Source: Cladopsammia gracilis
Taxonomy: Eukaryota > Cnidaria > Anthozoa > Scleractinia > Dendrophylliidae
Assembly: GCA_022457155.1 (NCBI GenBank)
Contig: JAJGOT010000291.1
Span: 211,001-275,000, forward strand
Direction of reading: 5' to 3'
Length of the DNA stretch: 64,000 nucleotides
Every line of letters begins with the position of its first letter. Positions within the stretch are counted from its first letter, which is position 1. The notes below the pieces were generated by a model. The model was not told the DNA's origin, did no database searches, and saw only the letters and a list, made by a program, of their open reading frames with translations. This document shows positions 54,396-64,000 of this stretch, piece after piece. Position numbers and translations under genes: made by a program.

Positions 54396-54956
54396 AGCTG
54401 CGTTCACATTAAAACCGAAACATGTTTAGAGTAAACATGTTTCAACGAAACACGTTTCGCGTAAACGTGTTTGTTCTTGCATTGTTCACATCAGATGTCG
54501 GTTTCAAACACGTTTCATGCATGGTTGAATCATTTCTGTTGTTTTGTGATACTCGCATGAATTTTCGTTTTGCACTGCGACGCGGTACGCTTAAAACCAT
54601 TCTCATTCAGTTTTGCGGCAATGTTCTCCCATATGTTTTGTTTCCTTCCCATTCCCGCTAATTGTCGTTGTATTTCCTCGTCTGCTCATACTTCGACTAG
54701 ACATTTGGCTTCATAAAAGCTCCAATTTTGGTTATTTTGCACACTCGTGTCTTCTCCGCATCCATTCGCCATTTTGAATGTGTTCAGTCTGATCATGATT
54801 GAAACTACCTCGTGAGGTAGTTTCAATCATGATCAGACTAATCATGTTTCAATCATGATTCGCGCAATGCATTGCCTGATGTGAACACTTTTTATGATGA
54901 AACATGTTTCATTTGTGATCAGACTAATCATGTTTCGGCCTAGTGTGAACACAGCT
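54396..54956. mobile_element. PIF/Harbinger-like MITE, TTA duplication, only in copy 1
   Basis: AGCTGCGTTCACATT and GTGTGAACACAGCT ends, TTA on both sides (54393-54395, 54957-54959). Copy 2 has the clean empty site CAGTTACTTAGTCGCG at about 60261. The interior has a 22-bp palindrome of TGAAACTACCTCACGAGG type at about 54800-54830. Confidence 0.92.
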
Positions 54957-55029
54957 TTAGTCGCGATCGTACTGTACTGTTAAAAAATGATATGTATTAT
55001 GAATGGGTGTATATTTTTCTCAATTCTCC

Positions 55030-55230
55030 TTACTTTTGTACATCATTGCCAAAATTCAAGAAAAATTCATTTTGTAAAATATTGAAAAACAAATGGTACC
55101 ATGCAAAAGTGCTGCCGAAGAGGTTGCATTTGAATGGTCAGACCATAGGATTTCATCCACAGACTCAAAAGTTAGAAATACACTACATGTCTCCATAATT
55201 GACTCTGAGAGTGAAAGAGTTAAAATGGAG
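55030..55230 (+). mobile_element. Dispersed repeat family A, duplication copy 1
   Basis: Contains AACAAATGGTACCATGCAAA, AAGAGGTTGCATTTGAATGG and CTCTGAGAGTGAAAGAGTTA. The small open frames are not genes. Confidence 0.65.
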
Positions 55231-57025
55231 ACAAAAACGCTGATCCATCGATCAAACAATATGCACCAACAGACCCAACAGTATAGATGTATTTAGTTTG
55301 ACTTTACGTTAGCGTTAAGGAAATCGAACAATTTTTTAGAACAATTTGCTATGCTCAGATAGGAGAAGTGGCTTTTCCTCCCAAAAATATGCAAAGTGTC
55401 GTGTTCACGCAAGAGACGTTTTTATTTCCCTCTGGGTCATTCGTCTCACACATCAAAAGCCCGAAACTTGATAAGGGCTCATTTAGTTATGAAGAGGAAA
55501 ACATGGTGCCTAAAGTTTTTAAAGGAGCCGAGAGTAATCGCAGTGATGTGGAGTAAAAAACAAATGGTCAAAAGTAGCAAATGTTCACGAACATATCACC
55601 TCAAACTGCGTTAACATAGACCTCAAATATCGGCTTTTGTGATGACTTAGAAAGACTTTTTCGAATATTCTCAACTTTTCGTGACTTTTTTCTATTCGGG
55701 TTTTCAGATGAAATATATACATTTGTTTTTTCCTTTCAATTGTCATTATCACGGCTTGACTTCGGCGACTGAGCAGCGACTACATGTCTGTTTGCATATT
55801 TCAAAGCTTAAATAATTTACATCTGGTTTTCAGTTGGGTTTTATTTATCGACTAATTGTGCCACCTTCTTTGGCTTCTTAGAGTGGTTTTACTTAACCCG
55901 TGAAACACTATCTACCAATTAGCGTTAAAAGAAATCGAACAATTTTTTAGAACAATTTGCTATGCTCAGATAGGAGAAATGGTGTTTTTCCTCCCAAAGT
56001 TTTTTCCTCCCAAAATTAAACAAAAGAAAACAAAGGAATTATAGTCTAAAAGTGCGTACTATTCCACTATTTCACGGGTTAAGTAAAATCACTCTAACGA
56101 GCGACTAGCACGATCTTCCTTGCTTAAAAAAATAAATGGAGGAGTATATACAGTTTATTATAGTTTGAAGGTTATTGCTTGTGGACAGGGTAGATGTTGT
56201 CCGATTAAAAAGATTGTGCGGCAGCCGGGCCAGCTGTGCGTGGTCATAGTTAGGTGTTGTGTAATTACCCTATGCCACAGTAATCTGAGATACCAATTGA
56301 GTGCTTCTCGATGGTTTTAATACTTTCTAGCAACTTACTGCCAGTCAGGTGACCATGTCAGTGACAAGAAAAAAGATGTATATGTTGACTGGGTGCAGCT
56401 ACGAAGTCCTCGTTCCTGTTTCATATATCGCTGGTTAACAATTTCACAGTTTGTTTATTTATTATTTAATGAATTGTCATCAGATGCATTTCCAGCGTGT
56501 CGTGATCCCAACTTCAAACTACTTATTATTTTGTCGCACCAAGTCAACTAAGCACGAAGTTAACTCTAATTGCGTCGGTGTTTTTTAATACCCAAGTTTT
56601 ATCCCCTTTTTATGACATAATATATGTATATATTCAAATCAAAATGTTTTAATTTTTTGGCTGAGACGTGCCATTTATGGTTCAACGGAGACCCGAAATG
56701 TATACACCTTTCCATTCTCTGTCTACGGTATAGTTGTGTTGGGTTCAAACGATTAGTATTATTCTAGATCTTCCAACGAGGAATCGTTTCAAACAAATTT
56801 ACCCGTAATCCTAGGAAAAAACGGTAAACATCAAATTATTTCATCACTCCAAGTAACTTAACGAAGTGTGACAGGAACATGGTCTGATCATTTGGAAGTA
56901 TTTTTTTTTAATAATTTGGAAAAAGAAAAACAGCAAGGACTGCAAAGAAATATTTTGTCAATCTCACTCGGACAAAGCCCGCTTTTCCGCTATAAACTTG
57001 CAGAGTTCTTTCCAAGTTCTGTACA
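55231..57025 (+). other. GPCR copy 1 upstream region
   Basis: No gene is seen. A short segment near 55330-55400 (AACAATTTTTTAGAACAATT then TGCTATGCTCAGATAGGAGA) is repeated at about 55930-55980, so part of this region is internally duplicated. It probably holds the GPCR 5' region. Confidence 0.45.
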
Positions 57026-57910
57026 ATGACACAAACTGAAGACTTCTATTCAACGCCCGTCGCGATCGCTAACTGCGTCTTCAACGCTTTCTTGTCTTAC
57101 ACCGCCATCATGTTGAACATTACAACAATACACGTCCTAAGTGAAACTTCGTCGTTGCCAAAGCCTTTAAAAACATTGCTCCTGAGTCTCGCTGTTTCTG
57201 ATCTTGGTGTTGGTTTATTGGTCCAACCATTGTATATTGCCCTTCTTGTCATGGACAGGGAACAAAACACTAACAACAATAGTTATAAAGCTATATATAT
57301 TGTGTATCTCAGCCAGGCAAATTTATTTTGTTATGCTTCGTTCTTTGGTGTTGTCGCTCTAAGTGCAGACCGATTCTTGGCTATTCATCTTCATCTCAGA
57401 TACCAGGAACTTGTAACTCAAAAGCGTGCTATTGCTGTAGTGATCTCAATATGGGTGTTCAGTGCATCTCTTTCGTTGATTAGTTTGGACTGGATTCCAG
57501 AGAAAGTTGGTTCCATTATTCTCATAACTGTTTCGGTTGTTTGTTACATAACTACAGGATTGCTTTACTACAAGATATATGCAGTCGTACGACGCCACAC
57601 AAATCAAATTCAAGTACAAGAAGAAGCAGCAAATGGTGAAATTACAAATGCTGCGAGGCTGAGGAAAACTGCACTTGCTACATTCTACGTGTATCTCGTT
57701 TTTTTAACTTGTTATTTACCATATTTTTTTATCAAAGTTGCCTTTAAAATCTGGGATCAAAGTACCTTGCTGTTGCATTTAGATTTGTTCGCTCTCACGC
57801 TGGTTTTTCTTAATTCCTCTCTCAATCCTCTGATTTACTGTTGGAAGATGAGACACATTCGAGGCGCTTTTATGGACATACTGCGAAACATATTTCCACG
57901 TCACCAGTGA
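57026..57910 (+). CDS. Class A (rhodopsin-like) orphan GPCR, copy 1
   Basis: Intronless, 294 aa, seven hydrophobic segments. TM1 has N31 (IMLNITTIHV); TM2 LAVSD (55-59); TM3 ends DRF (115-117) instead of DRY; TM6 CYLP (229-232) replaces CWxP; TM7 NPLIY (267-271). The residue at the usual TM3 disulfide position is Tyr91, and extracellular loop 2 (SLDWIPEKVGS) has no Cys, so the conserved disulfide is missing, as in melanocortin receptors. The N-terminus is short (about 12 residues) and the tail is very short. Expected at the plasma membrane; ligand unknown. The ATG follows a typical spacing and is shared by copy 2. Confidence 0.92.
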   Translation: MTQTEDFYSTPVAIANCVFNAFLSYTAIMLNITTIHVLSETSSLPKPLKTLLLSLAVSDLGVGLLVQPLYIALLVMDREQNTNNNSYKAIYIVYLSQANLFCYASFFGVVALSADRFLAIHLHLRYQELVTQKRAIAVVISIWVFSASLSLISLDWIPEKVGSIILITVSVVCYITTGLLYYKIYAVVRRHTNQIQVQEEAANGEITNAARLRKTALATFYVYLVFLTCYLPYFFIKVAFKIWDQSTLLLHLDLFALTLVFLNSSLNPLIYCWKMRHIRGAFMDILRNIFPRHQ

Positions 57911-58531
57911 AGAGAGCTGCTGACCATCACTGAGAAAGACACAACTAACCCATCAAGAGAAAGTAAGGGGATAGAGAGGGTTTCGCTCAGTCTAGCCTTT
58001 GAGATATGTGTTTCACTTATCTCATTTTTAGGAGTCATGGAAACGGAAGTCTATTTCCCGAGACGTACGCACTTGGAAAAGCCATGCTGAATATTCAAGA
58101 ATAACAAGTAGGTGCAGTACTCCTGGACTCAAGCGGTATATTGATGATGATGTTGGAGCCATTTTTGTCATTTTCAGCGACAGTACTGTTCAATATAGCT
58201 TCACTTTAATTTCATGTTAGAAATTGTTTGAAACTCGTTGCTATGTTCATTGTGCAGGTGGCTACACTTGTGGCGAAGTGCTATTCAGTAGAAATTTGTT
58301 TTGTTCCCAAAACTTTAAATAATCGAATTAGTATATACTAAAACAGTGGATAGCATCGTTGGCGCGCTCTAATTGGCTACTGAAATTCGGGATAGCAAGT
58401 GCTATTCATTAAGCAATTTGTGCGCGAAAAATTGTAATCGTTGACAGGAATAAACATCATTTTCGTGCTATATTATCTCACTGTTTTAGTGTGTACTAAA
58501 ACAACTATTCACCTCAGTGTGGATATTTACC
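57911..58531. other. Spacer between duplication copies
   Basis: Contains 3' flank shared with copy 2 to about 58055, then unique sequence. A small fold-back at 58328-58503 (TAGTATATACTAAAACAGTG / CACTGTTTTAGTGTGTACTA) may be a MITE. Confidence 0.6.
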
Positions 58532-58852
58532 AATAATTCAAATGTTGTTAGCGGTAGATGTTATCAGATTGATTCCCCAGTCACGTTGTGCATGTTCAGT
58601 TCGTTTGTCAAAAAATGTAGTTTTCCAGCTTGTGTCGCTGAAAACTGATCATGGTTGAATAGTCTCTTCGAAAAGTCGCATGAATTGATATCTTCCTCTT
58701 GGTGTTCTATAATTAATTCGTGTTTGACAAAGATACTTTAAGTTTCAATTCGGGGCAGTTTCGCAATCCCCACATACAGTTGTTCAGGTCACATGACATT
58801 CCTTGTCTTCTCTTCTGTTCTTGTTGAAGCTTAAGGGAACCTCCATTGTTAT

Positions 58853-59224
58853 AACAAATTGACGTTAAATTGTTGGAAGTAACGTCTAAATTTAATTTTT
58901 TAAAAGAAACCAAGTGCAAGTATAATTTTAGTGTACAAAAACATGGATATGAATGTCGCTTATTTTCGCTTTTAAATTTCCCGCGTGCCACCATTTTGAA
59001 TATTTATGACGTGTTACGGTTGTCTAAAGAACGTCGATTCTTAACAATAGCGGCAACTGTAACACGTCATAAATATTCAAAATGGCGGCGAGCGGAAAAT
59101 TTAAAAGCAAAAATAGGCCAAATTAATTTTCCATTTTTTTGTACACTGAAAAGATGTATTATTTGCTATTAAAATAATCGATATTTCAACTTTATTTCCA
59201 ACAATTTAACGTCAATTTGTTATG
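58853..59224. mobile_element. Fold-back MITE (ATAACAAATTGACGTTAAAT), copy 2
   Basis: The paralogous MITE in the second duplication copy; same ends and inner palindrome. Confidence 0.85.
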
Positions 59225-59444
59225 AACAAAAACTTTATTTCTACTCATACAATCAATGACAATACTGAGTCTTCTGCGAACAAACAAGTTAAAAAAAGGT
59301 GCATTGAAGTTAAACGAAGCTAAATACAAAATTCAAGAGATTAAGTCGGCAACGTAAAAAACGAATTCAAGATCAATCAAAATTTAAACAAGAAAGGAAG
59401 CACGAAATGCATTCTACATGGTAGTTGTAGTGAAATGATTCTAA

Positions 59445-59765
59445 TCCTCTTTGTCCCAGCTGGGACAACGCCGCAATCATACGCCGCTACTGAACCCTGT
59501 CTTGTGCTTTGGCCTGTGCTTCACCCCATGAGAGGCCCACCTCCTCCAGATTCGTAACTACTGTCCTTCGCCAGGTGGTTTTTGGCCTGCCTCTCTTTCT
59601 CCTTCCACTTGGGGTCCATCTCAAGGCAACTTTAGGTATCCTTTCATTGGGCATCCTCAGAGCATGACCGAGCCTGACCGAACATAAACGAACATGACCG
59701 AGCCGTGCCATCCTTCGTCTCGTAGTAAAATGACGCCATCGTGAAAATCGGCTATTGTCTTTCAA
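59445..59765 (-). pseudogene. LINE reverse-transcriptase C-terminal tail remnant, copy 2
   Basis: Same remnant in the second duplication copy, with RRKRGRPKTTWRRT kept in a slightly longer form than copy 1, and a broken frame at its C-terminal end. Confidence 0.8.
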
Positions 59766-60469
59766 CGAAATGCTTTTGTTTTATTTAAGTAATGATCCGC
59801 ATAAGAAGGAAAGTGTTAACGGCAATGTCAACTTTTTCATTGTTACAACTAATGATCTCATTGGCCAAGACTCAAAGACCGCTAAAAAGTTAAAGTTTAA
59901 GGTGCATCTTGTCTGATTTTTTAAAGCGGGTTTCAAGTAATTTGAGACCCAATCTCACAACATGCAATTTTTAAAAGTTATTTTATTTGGGGAAGTTCAT
60001 CAAGGAAGCAAAATTGTTAGCTATTGTCTTCTACTATTCTGATTGGTTAAGCACGAACATTTCCTACAATTAATTTGACGCAAATGGATTTTCTTTATTT
60101 TTATCCTGAAATATAATCATGAACCATCAGCCCCTCCTCTATTTTTGAAATCAGATATTCTATGTGGGAAAAAGTCAATGCCGCAGAACAATGTAGTTTA
60201 CCGTAGTTGGTATGTGGAGCATTATTTAATTTTTCTCATCGCAGTATAAGCCACGAATTCAGTTACTTAGTCGCGATCGTACCGTACTGTTAAAAAATTA
60301 TATGTTTTTTTAATGGTGTATATTTTTCTCAATTCTCCTTACTTTTGTACATCATTGCCAAAATCGGTCTGAATTTGAAAAGAAGCACATACATACAGTA
60401 TTTCTCCGATGTAATCTGGACTGAACAGTGCCTGCTACGTACGTTGCGTCATCAAATGGCGACATCGGT

Positions 60470-60680
60470 TAACCTTTTAACTCGCAAGTCAGTGACAAAG
60501 TCAAAATTCAAGAAAAGTTCATTTTGTAAAATATTGAAAAACAAATGGTACCATGCAAAAGTGCCGCCGAAGAGGTTGCATTTGAATGGTCACACCATAG
60601 CATTTTGTCCACAGACTCAAAAGTTAGAACGACACATCATGTCTCCATAATTGACTCTGAGAGTGAAAGAGTTAAAATGG
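60470..60680 (+). mobile_element. Dispersed repeat family A, duplication copy 2
   Basis: Better-preserved ends: GGTTAACCTTTTAACTCGCA at the left and GAGAGTGAAAGAGTTAAAAT at the right, imperfectly inverted. Confidence 0.7.
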
Positions 60681-61260
60681 AGAAAAAAACGCCGATCGAT
60701 CGATCAAACAATATGCACCAACAGACCCAACAGTACAGATGTATTTAGTTTGACTTTACGTTAGCGTTAAAGGAAATCGAACAATTTTTTAGAACAATTT
60801 GCTATGCTCAGATAGGAGAAATGGTGCTTTTTCTCCCAAAAATATGCAGTGTTCACGCAAGAGACGTTTTTATTTCCCTCTGGGTCATCCGTCTCACACG
60901 TCAAAAGCCCGAAACTTGATAAGGGCTCATTTAGTTATGGAGAGGAAATCATGGCGCCTAAAGTTTTTAAAGGAGCAGAGAGTAATCGCAGTGATGTGGA
61001 GTAAAAAAAATTACTCAAAAGTAGCAAATGTTCACGAACATATCACCTCACACTGCATTAACATAGACCTCAAATATCGGCTTTTGTGATGACTTAGAAA
61101 GACTTTTTAGAATATTCCCAACTTTTCGTGACTTTCTGCTATTCGGGTTTTCAGATTAAATATATACATTTGTTTTTTCCTTTCGTTGTCATTATCACGG
61201 CTTGACTTCGGCGACTGAGCAGCGACTCATATTTCAAAGCTTAAATAATTTACATCTGGT

Positions 61261-61940
61261 TTAAGGTTACAGTGTACCTTCAGTTCGAAAATTTATTGAA
61301 AATTTTTTTATGGCGTTAAAATATAGTTTACAGAATGAACTTTCATCCAAAAAAAAAATAATCGAAAAATAGTGAAAATTGACGGAGAAATGACGGTATA
61401 ACTTTTGTGGGCGGAGTTTGTTTATTAAGCGATTTGTTTTTTTAAGCGCCGTTTTCTCAAAGTTAATTTTTCGCTTGTTGGGGACACTTTAAAGAGCTAC
61501 AACTCAAAGGGAATTTGTTCGATTTTCCTTAAATTTGGACAGAAGCTAGGCTAACATATAATCAACAAAAACCTGTCGGCGAATTTCTTAATTCCGAAAA
61601 CTTTTTCGTCAAGAGCCATTTCCGTGCGATCATTCCAATTTTTTTTCTCCCCTTTTCGAAAATATTCTGTAACTTTTCACTGCAATTGAATAAGGGAAAT
61701 CGCCGACACGTTTTTTTTAGCGCTTCGTGTCCGGAAAGCGTTTTAAAGCTGATTCGGACGTTCGAATTTCGACGTCGTAAAAAATTCGACAATTCATTTT
61801 ATTACCAAATGGTTTCCATATTTAGATAGCCAGCTCTATAAGCTTTAATTTGATATCTGGGTTTAGGTATATTAAGTGTAATCTTAAGACGCTAGAGCTG
61901 TTATACTGGAGACACCCCCGAAGGTACACTGTAACCTTAA
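61261..61940. mobile_element. TTAA-flanked MITE family B, only in duplication copy 2
   Basis: TTAAGGTTACAGTGTACCTT and AAGGTACACTGTAACCTTAA ends. Copy 1 lacks it (CATCTGGTTTTCAGTTGGG at about 55820). Inverted in orientation relative to the 12004-13195 copy and without its nested insertions. Confidence 0.9.
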
Positions 61941-62957
61941 GTGGTTTTTAGTTGGGTTTCATTTATCGACTAATTGTGCCATCTTCTTTGGCTTCTTACT
62001 GAGCAACCTTCGTGCGACCAGCACGATCTTTCTTGCTTAAAAAAATAAATGGAGGAGTATATACAGTTTATTATGGTTTGAAGGTTATTGCTTGTGGATC
62101 GATTGTGGACAGGGTAGATGTTGTCTGATTAAAAAGATTGTGCGGCAGCTCCAGCTGTGCGTGGTCATATTTAGGTGCTGTGTAATTTACCCTATGCCAC
62201 AGTAATCTGAGATATCAATTGAGTGCTTCTCGATGGTTTTAATACTTTCTAGCAAAGTGCTGCCAGTCAGGTGACCATGTCAGTGACAAAGAAAAAAGAT
62301 GTATATGTTGACCTGGTGCAGCTACGAAGTACTCGTTCTTGTTTGATATATCGCTGGTTAAAAATTTCACAGTACGTTTATTTATTATTTAATGCAGGTT
62401 TGAATTGTCATCAGAAGCATTTCCAGCGTGTTGTGACCCCAACTTCAAACTACTTATTATTTTGTCGCACCAAGTCAACTAAGAACGAAGTTAACTCTAA
62501 TTGCGTCGGTGTTTTTTGATACCCAAGTTTTATCTCCTTTTTATGACATAATATATGTATATATTCAAATCAAAATATTTTAATTTTTTGGCTGAGACAT
62601 CTGCCATTTAAGGTTCAACGGAGACCCGAAATGTATACACCTTTCCATTCTCTGTCTACGGTATAGTTGTGTTGGGTTCAAACGATTAGTATTATTCTAG
62701 ATCTTCCAACGAGGAATCGATTCAAACAAATTTACCTGTAATCCTAGGAAAAAACGGTAAACATCAAATTATTTCATCACTCCAAGTAACTTAACGAAGT
62801 GTGACGGGAACATGGTCTGATCATTTGGAAGTATTTTTTTAATAATTTGGAAAAAGAAAAACAACAAACATTGCAAAGAAATATTTTTGTCAATTTCACT
62901 CGGACAAAGCCCACTTTTCCGCTATAAACTTACAGAGTTCTTTACAAGTTCTGTACA

Positions 62958-63845
62958 ATGACACAAACTGAAGACTTCTATTCAACGCCCGTCGCGATCG
63001 CGAACTGCGTCTTCAACGCTTTCTTGTCTTACACCGCCATCATGTTGAACATTACAACAATACACGTCCTAAGTGAAACTTCGTCGTTGCCAAAGCCTTT
63101 AAAAACATTGCTCCTGAGTCTCGCTGTTTCTGATCTTGGTGTTGGTTTATTGGTCCAACCATTGTATATTGCCCTTCTTGTCATGGACGTGGAACAAAAC
63201 ACTAACAACAATAGTTATAAAGCTATATCTATTGTGTATCTCAGCCAGGCAAATTTATTTTGTTATGCTTCGTTCTTTGGTGTTGTCGCTCTAAGTGCAG
63301 ACCGATTCTTGGCTATTCATCTTCATCTCAGATACCAGGAACTTGTAACTCACAAGCGTGCTATTGCTGTAGTGATCTCGATATGGGTGTTCAGTGCATC
63401 TCTTTCGTTGATTAGTTTGGACTGGATTCCAGAGAAAGTTGATTCCATTATTCTCATAACTGTTTCAGTCGTTTGTTACATAACTACAGGATTGCTTTAC
63501 TACAAGATATATGCAGTCGTACGACGCCACGCAAATCAAATTCAAGTACAAGAAGAAGCAGCAAATGGTGAAACTACAAATGCTGCGAGGCTGAGGAAAA
63601 CTGCACTTGGTACATTCTACGTGTATCTCGTTTTTTTAGTTTGTTATTTACCACATTTTTGTATCAAAGTTTCCTTTAAAATCTGGGATCAAAGTACCTT
63701 GCTGTTGCATTTAGAATTGTTCGCTCGCACGCTGGTTTTTCTTAATTCCTCTCTCAATCCTCTGATTTACTGTTGGAAGATGAGACTTATTCGAGACGCT
63801 TTTATGGACATACTGCGAAACATAATTCCACGTCACCATGAGTGA
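62958..63845 (+). CDS. Class A (rhodopsin-like) orphan GPCR, copy 2
   Basis: 295 aa, paralogue of the gene at 57026. Seventeen replacements in 294 aligned residues (94% identity), several in or near TM6 and extracellular loop 3 (T228V, Y233H, F235C, A239S, D253E, L257R) and in the C-terminal segment (H277L, G280D, F290I), plus one extra C-terminal Glu. DRF, NPLIY and LAVSD are kept, and the missing TM3-ECL2 disulfide is shared (Ser at position 91). Both frames are intact, so both are likely to be functional. Confidence 0.92.
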   Translation: MTQTEDFYSTPVAIANCVFNAFLSYTAIMLNITTIHVLSETSSLPKPLKTLLLSLAVSDLGVGLLVQPLYIALLVMDVEQNTNNNSYKAISIVYLSQANLFCYASFFGVVALSADRFLAIHLHLRYQELVTHKRAIAVVISIWVFSASLSLISLDWIPEKVDSIILITVSVVCYITTGLLYYKIYAVVRRHANQIQVQEEAANGETTNAARLRKTALGTFYVYLVFLVCYLPHFCIKVSFKIWDQSTLLLHLELFARTLVFLNSSLNPLIYCWKMRLIRDAFMDILRNIIPRHHE

Positions 63846-64000
63846 AGAGAACTGCTGAGAATCAGGCTTCACTTTTTAATTGAGAACGAGACAACTAAGC
63901 AATCAAGAGAAAATAAGGGGACAGAGAGGGTGCCGCTCAGTCTAGCCCTTGAGATATGTGAGTTTCACTTATCTTATTTTTAGGAGTCATGGAAACGGAA

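Larger units (their letters stand above)
52631..58055 (+). repeat. Segmental duplication, copy 1
   Basis: From AATAATTCAAATGTTGTTAG (52631) to at least GGAGTCATGGAAACGGAA (about 58052) it is collinear with 58532-64000 at over 90% identity, apart from insertions. The left breakpoint is sharp: the flanks before AATAATTC differ. Confidence 0.93.
58532..64000 (+). repeat. Segmental duplication, copy 2 (runs off window)
   Basis: Second tandem copy in direct orientation, starting 5,901 bp after the first; it continues beyond the window end. Confidence 0.93.

Noticed and set aside
55368..55614. Small ORFs upstream of each GPCR (also 60799-61089)
   Set aside because: Not conserved in frame between the two duplication copies.

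Overview
The window looks like nuclear DNA of an anthozoan cnidarian, most likely a stony coral. Genes have many short exons in AT-rich introns, class A GPCR genes are intronless, and the sequence is crowded with fold-back MITEs, tRNA-derived repeats and minisatellites. The species call is an inference from repeat style and protein flavour; nothing here is bacterial.

Layout. (1) 1-3690: a Glu-rich low-complexity ORF (600-1289, minus), a C-rich tract and short repeats. (2) 3700-3795: a hammerhead-ribozyme-like motif inside an inverted repeat, about 80 bp before the next gene. (3) 3874-13489: a five-exon SPRING1 (C12orf49) orthologue, predicted 212 aa, its introns filled with nested MITEs. (4) 14312-51793: one large plus-strand gene of 17 reconstructed exons (about 1,144 aa) with a TBC-like region followed by C2-like regions. 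Its introns hold most of the repeats: a 30-bp palindromic satellite, a 17-bp satellite with a 1.09-kb higher-order repeat, a 74-bp minisatellite and a 71-bp tRNA-like array. (5) 17922-27514, inside its second intron and inside the 30-bp satellite: a complete-looking 9,593-bp DNA transposon with 42-bp terminal inverted repeats and a 3-bp ATT target duplication. It carries two divergent genes, a very large OTU / DDE-like / SAP / Tudor-like protein and a 344-aa coiled-coil protein. (6) 52631-64000: a tandem segmental duplication of about 5.9 kb, each copy carrying one intronless GPCR gene (94% identical proteins), LINE tail remnants and MITEs.

The host genes show no obvious shared pathway. SPRING1 acts in Golgi SREBP signalling, the TBC/C2-like protein suggests membrane or vesicle work, and the GPCR pair is a recent family expansion. 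The transposon, with its unusual domain set, is the best candidate for something undescribed. The duplicated GPCR block also gives empty-site evidence for two MITE insertions.
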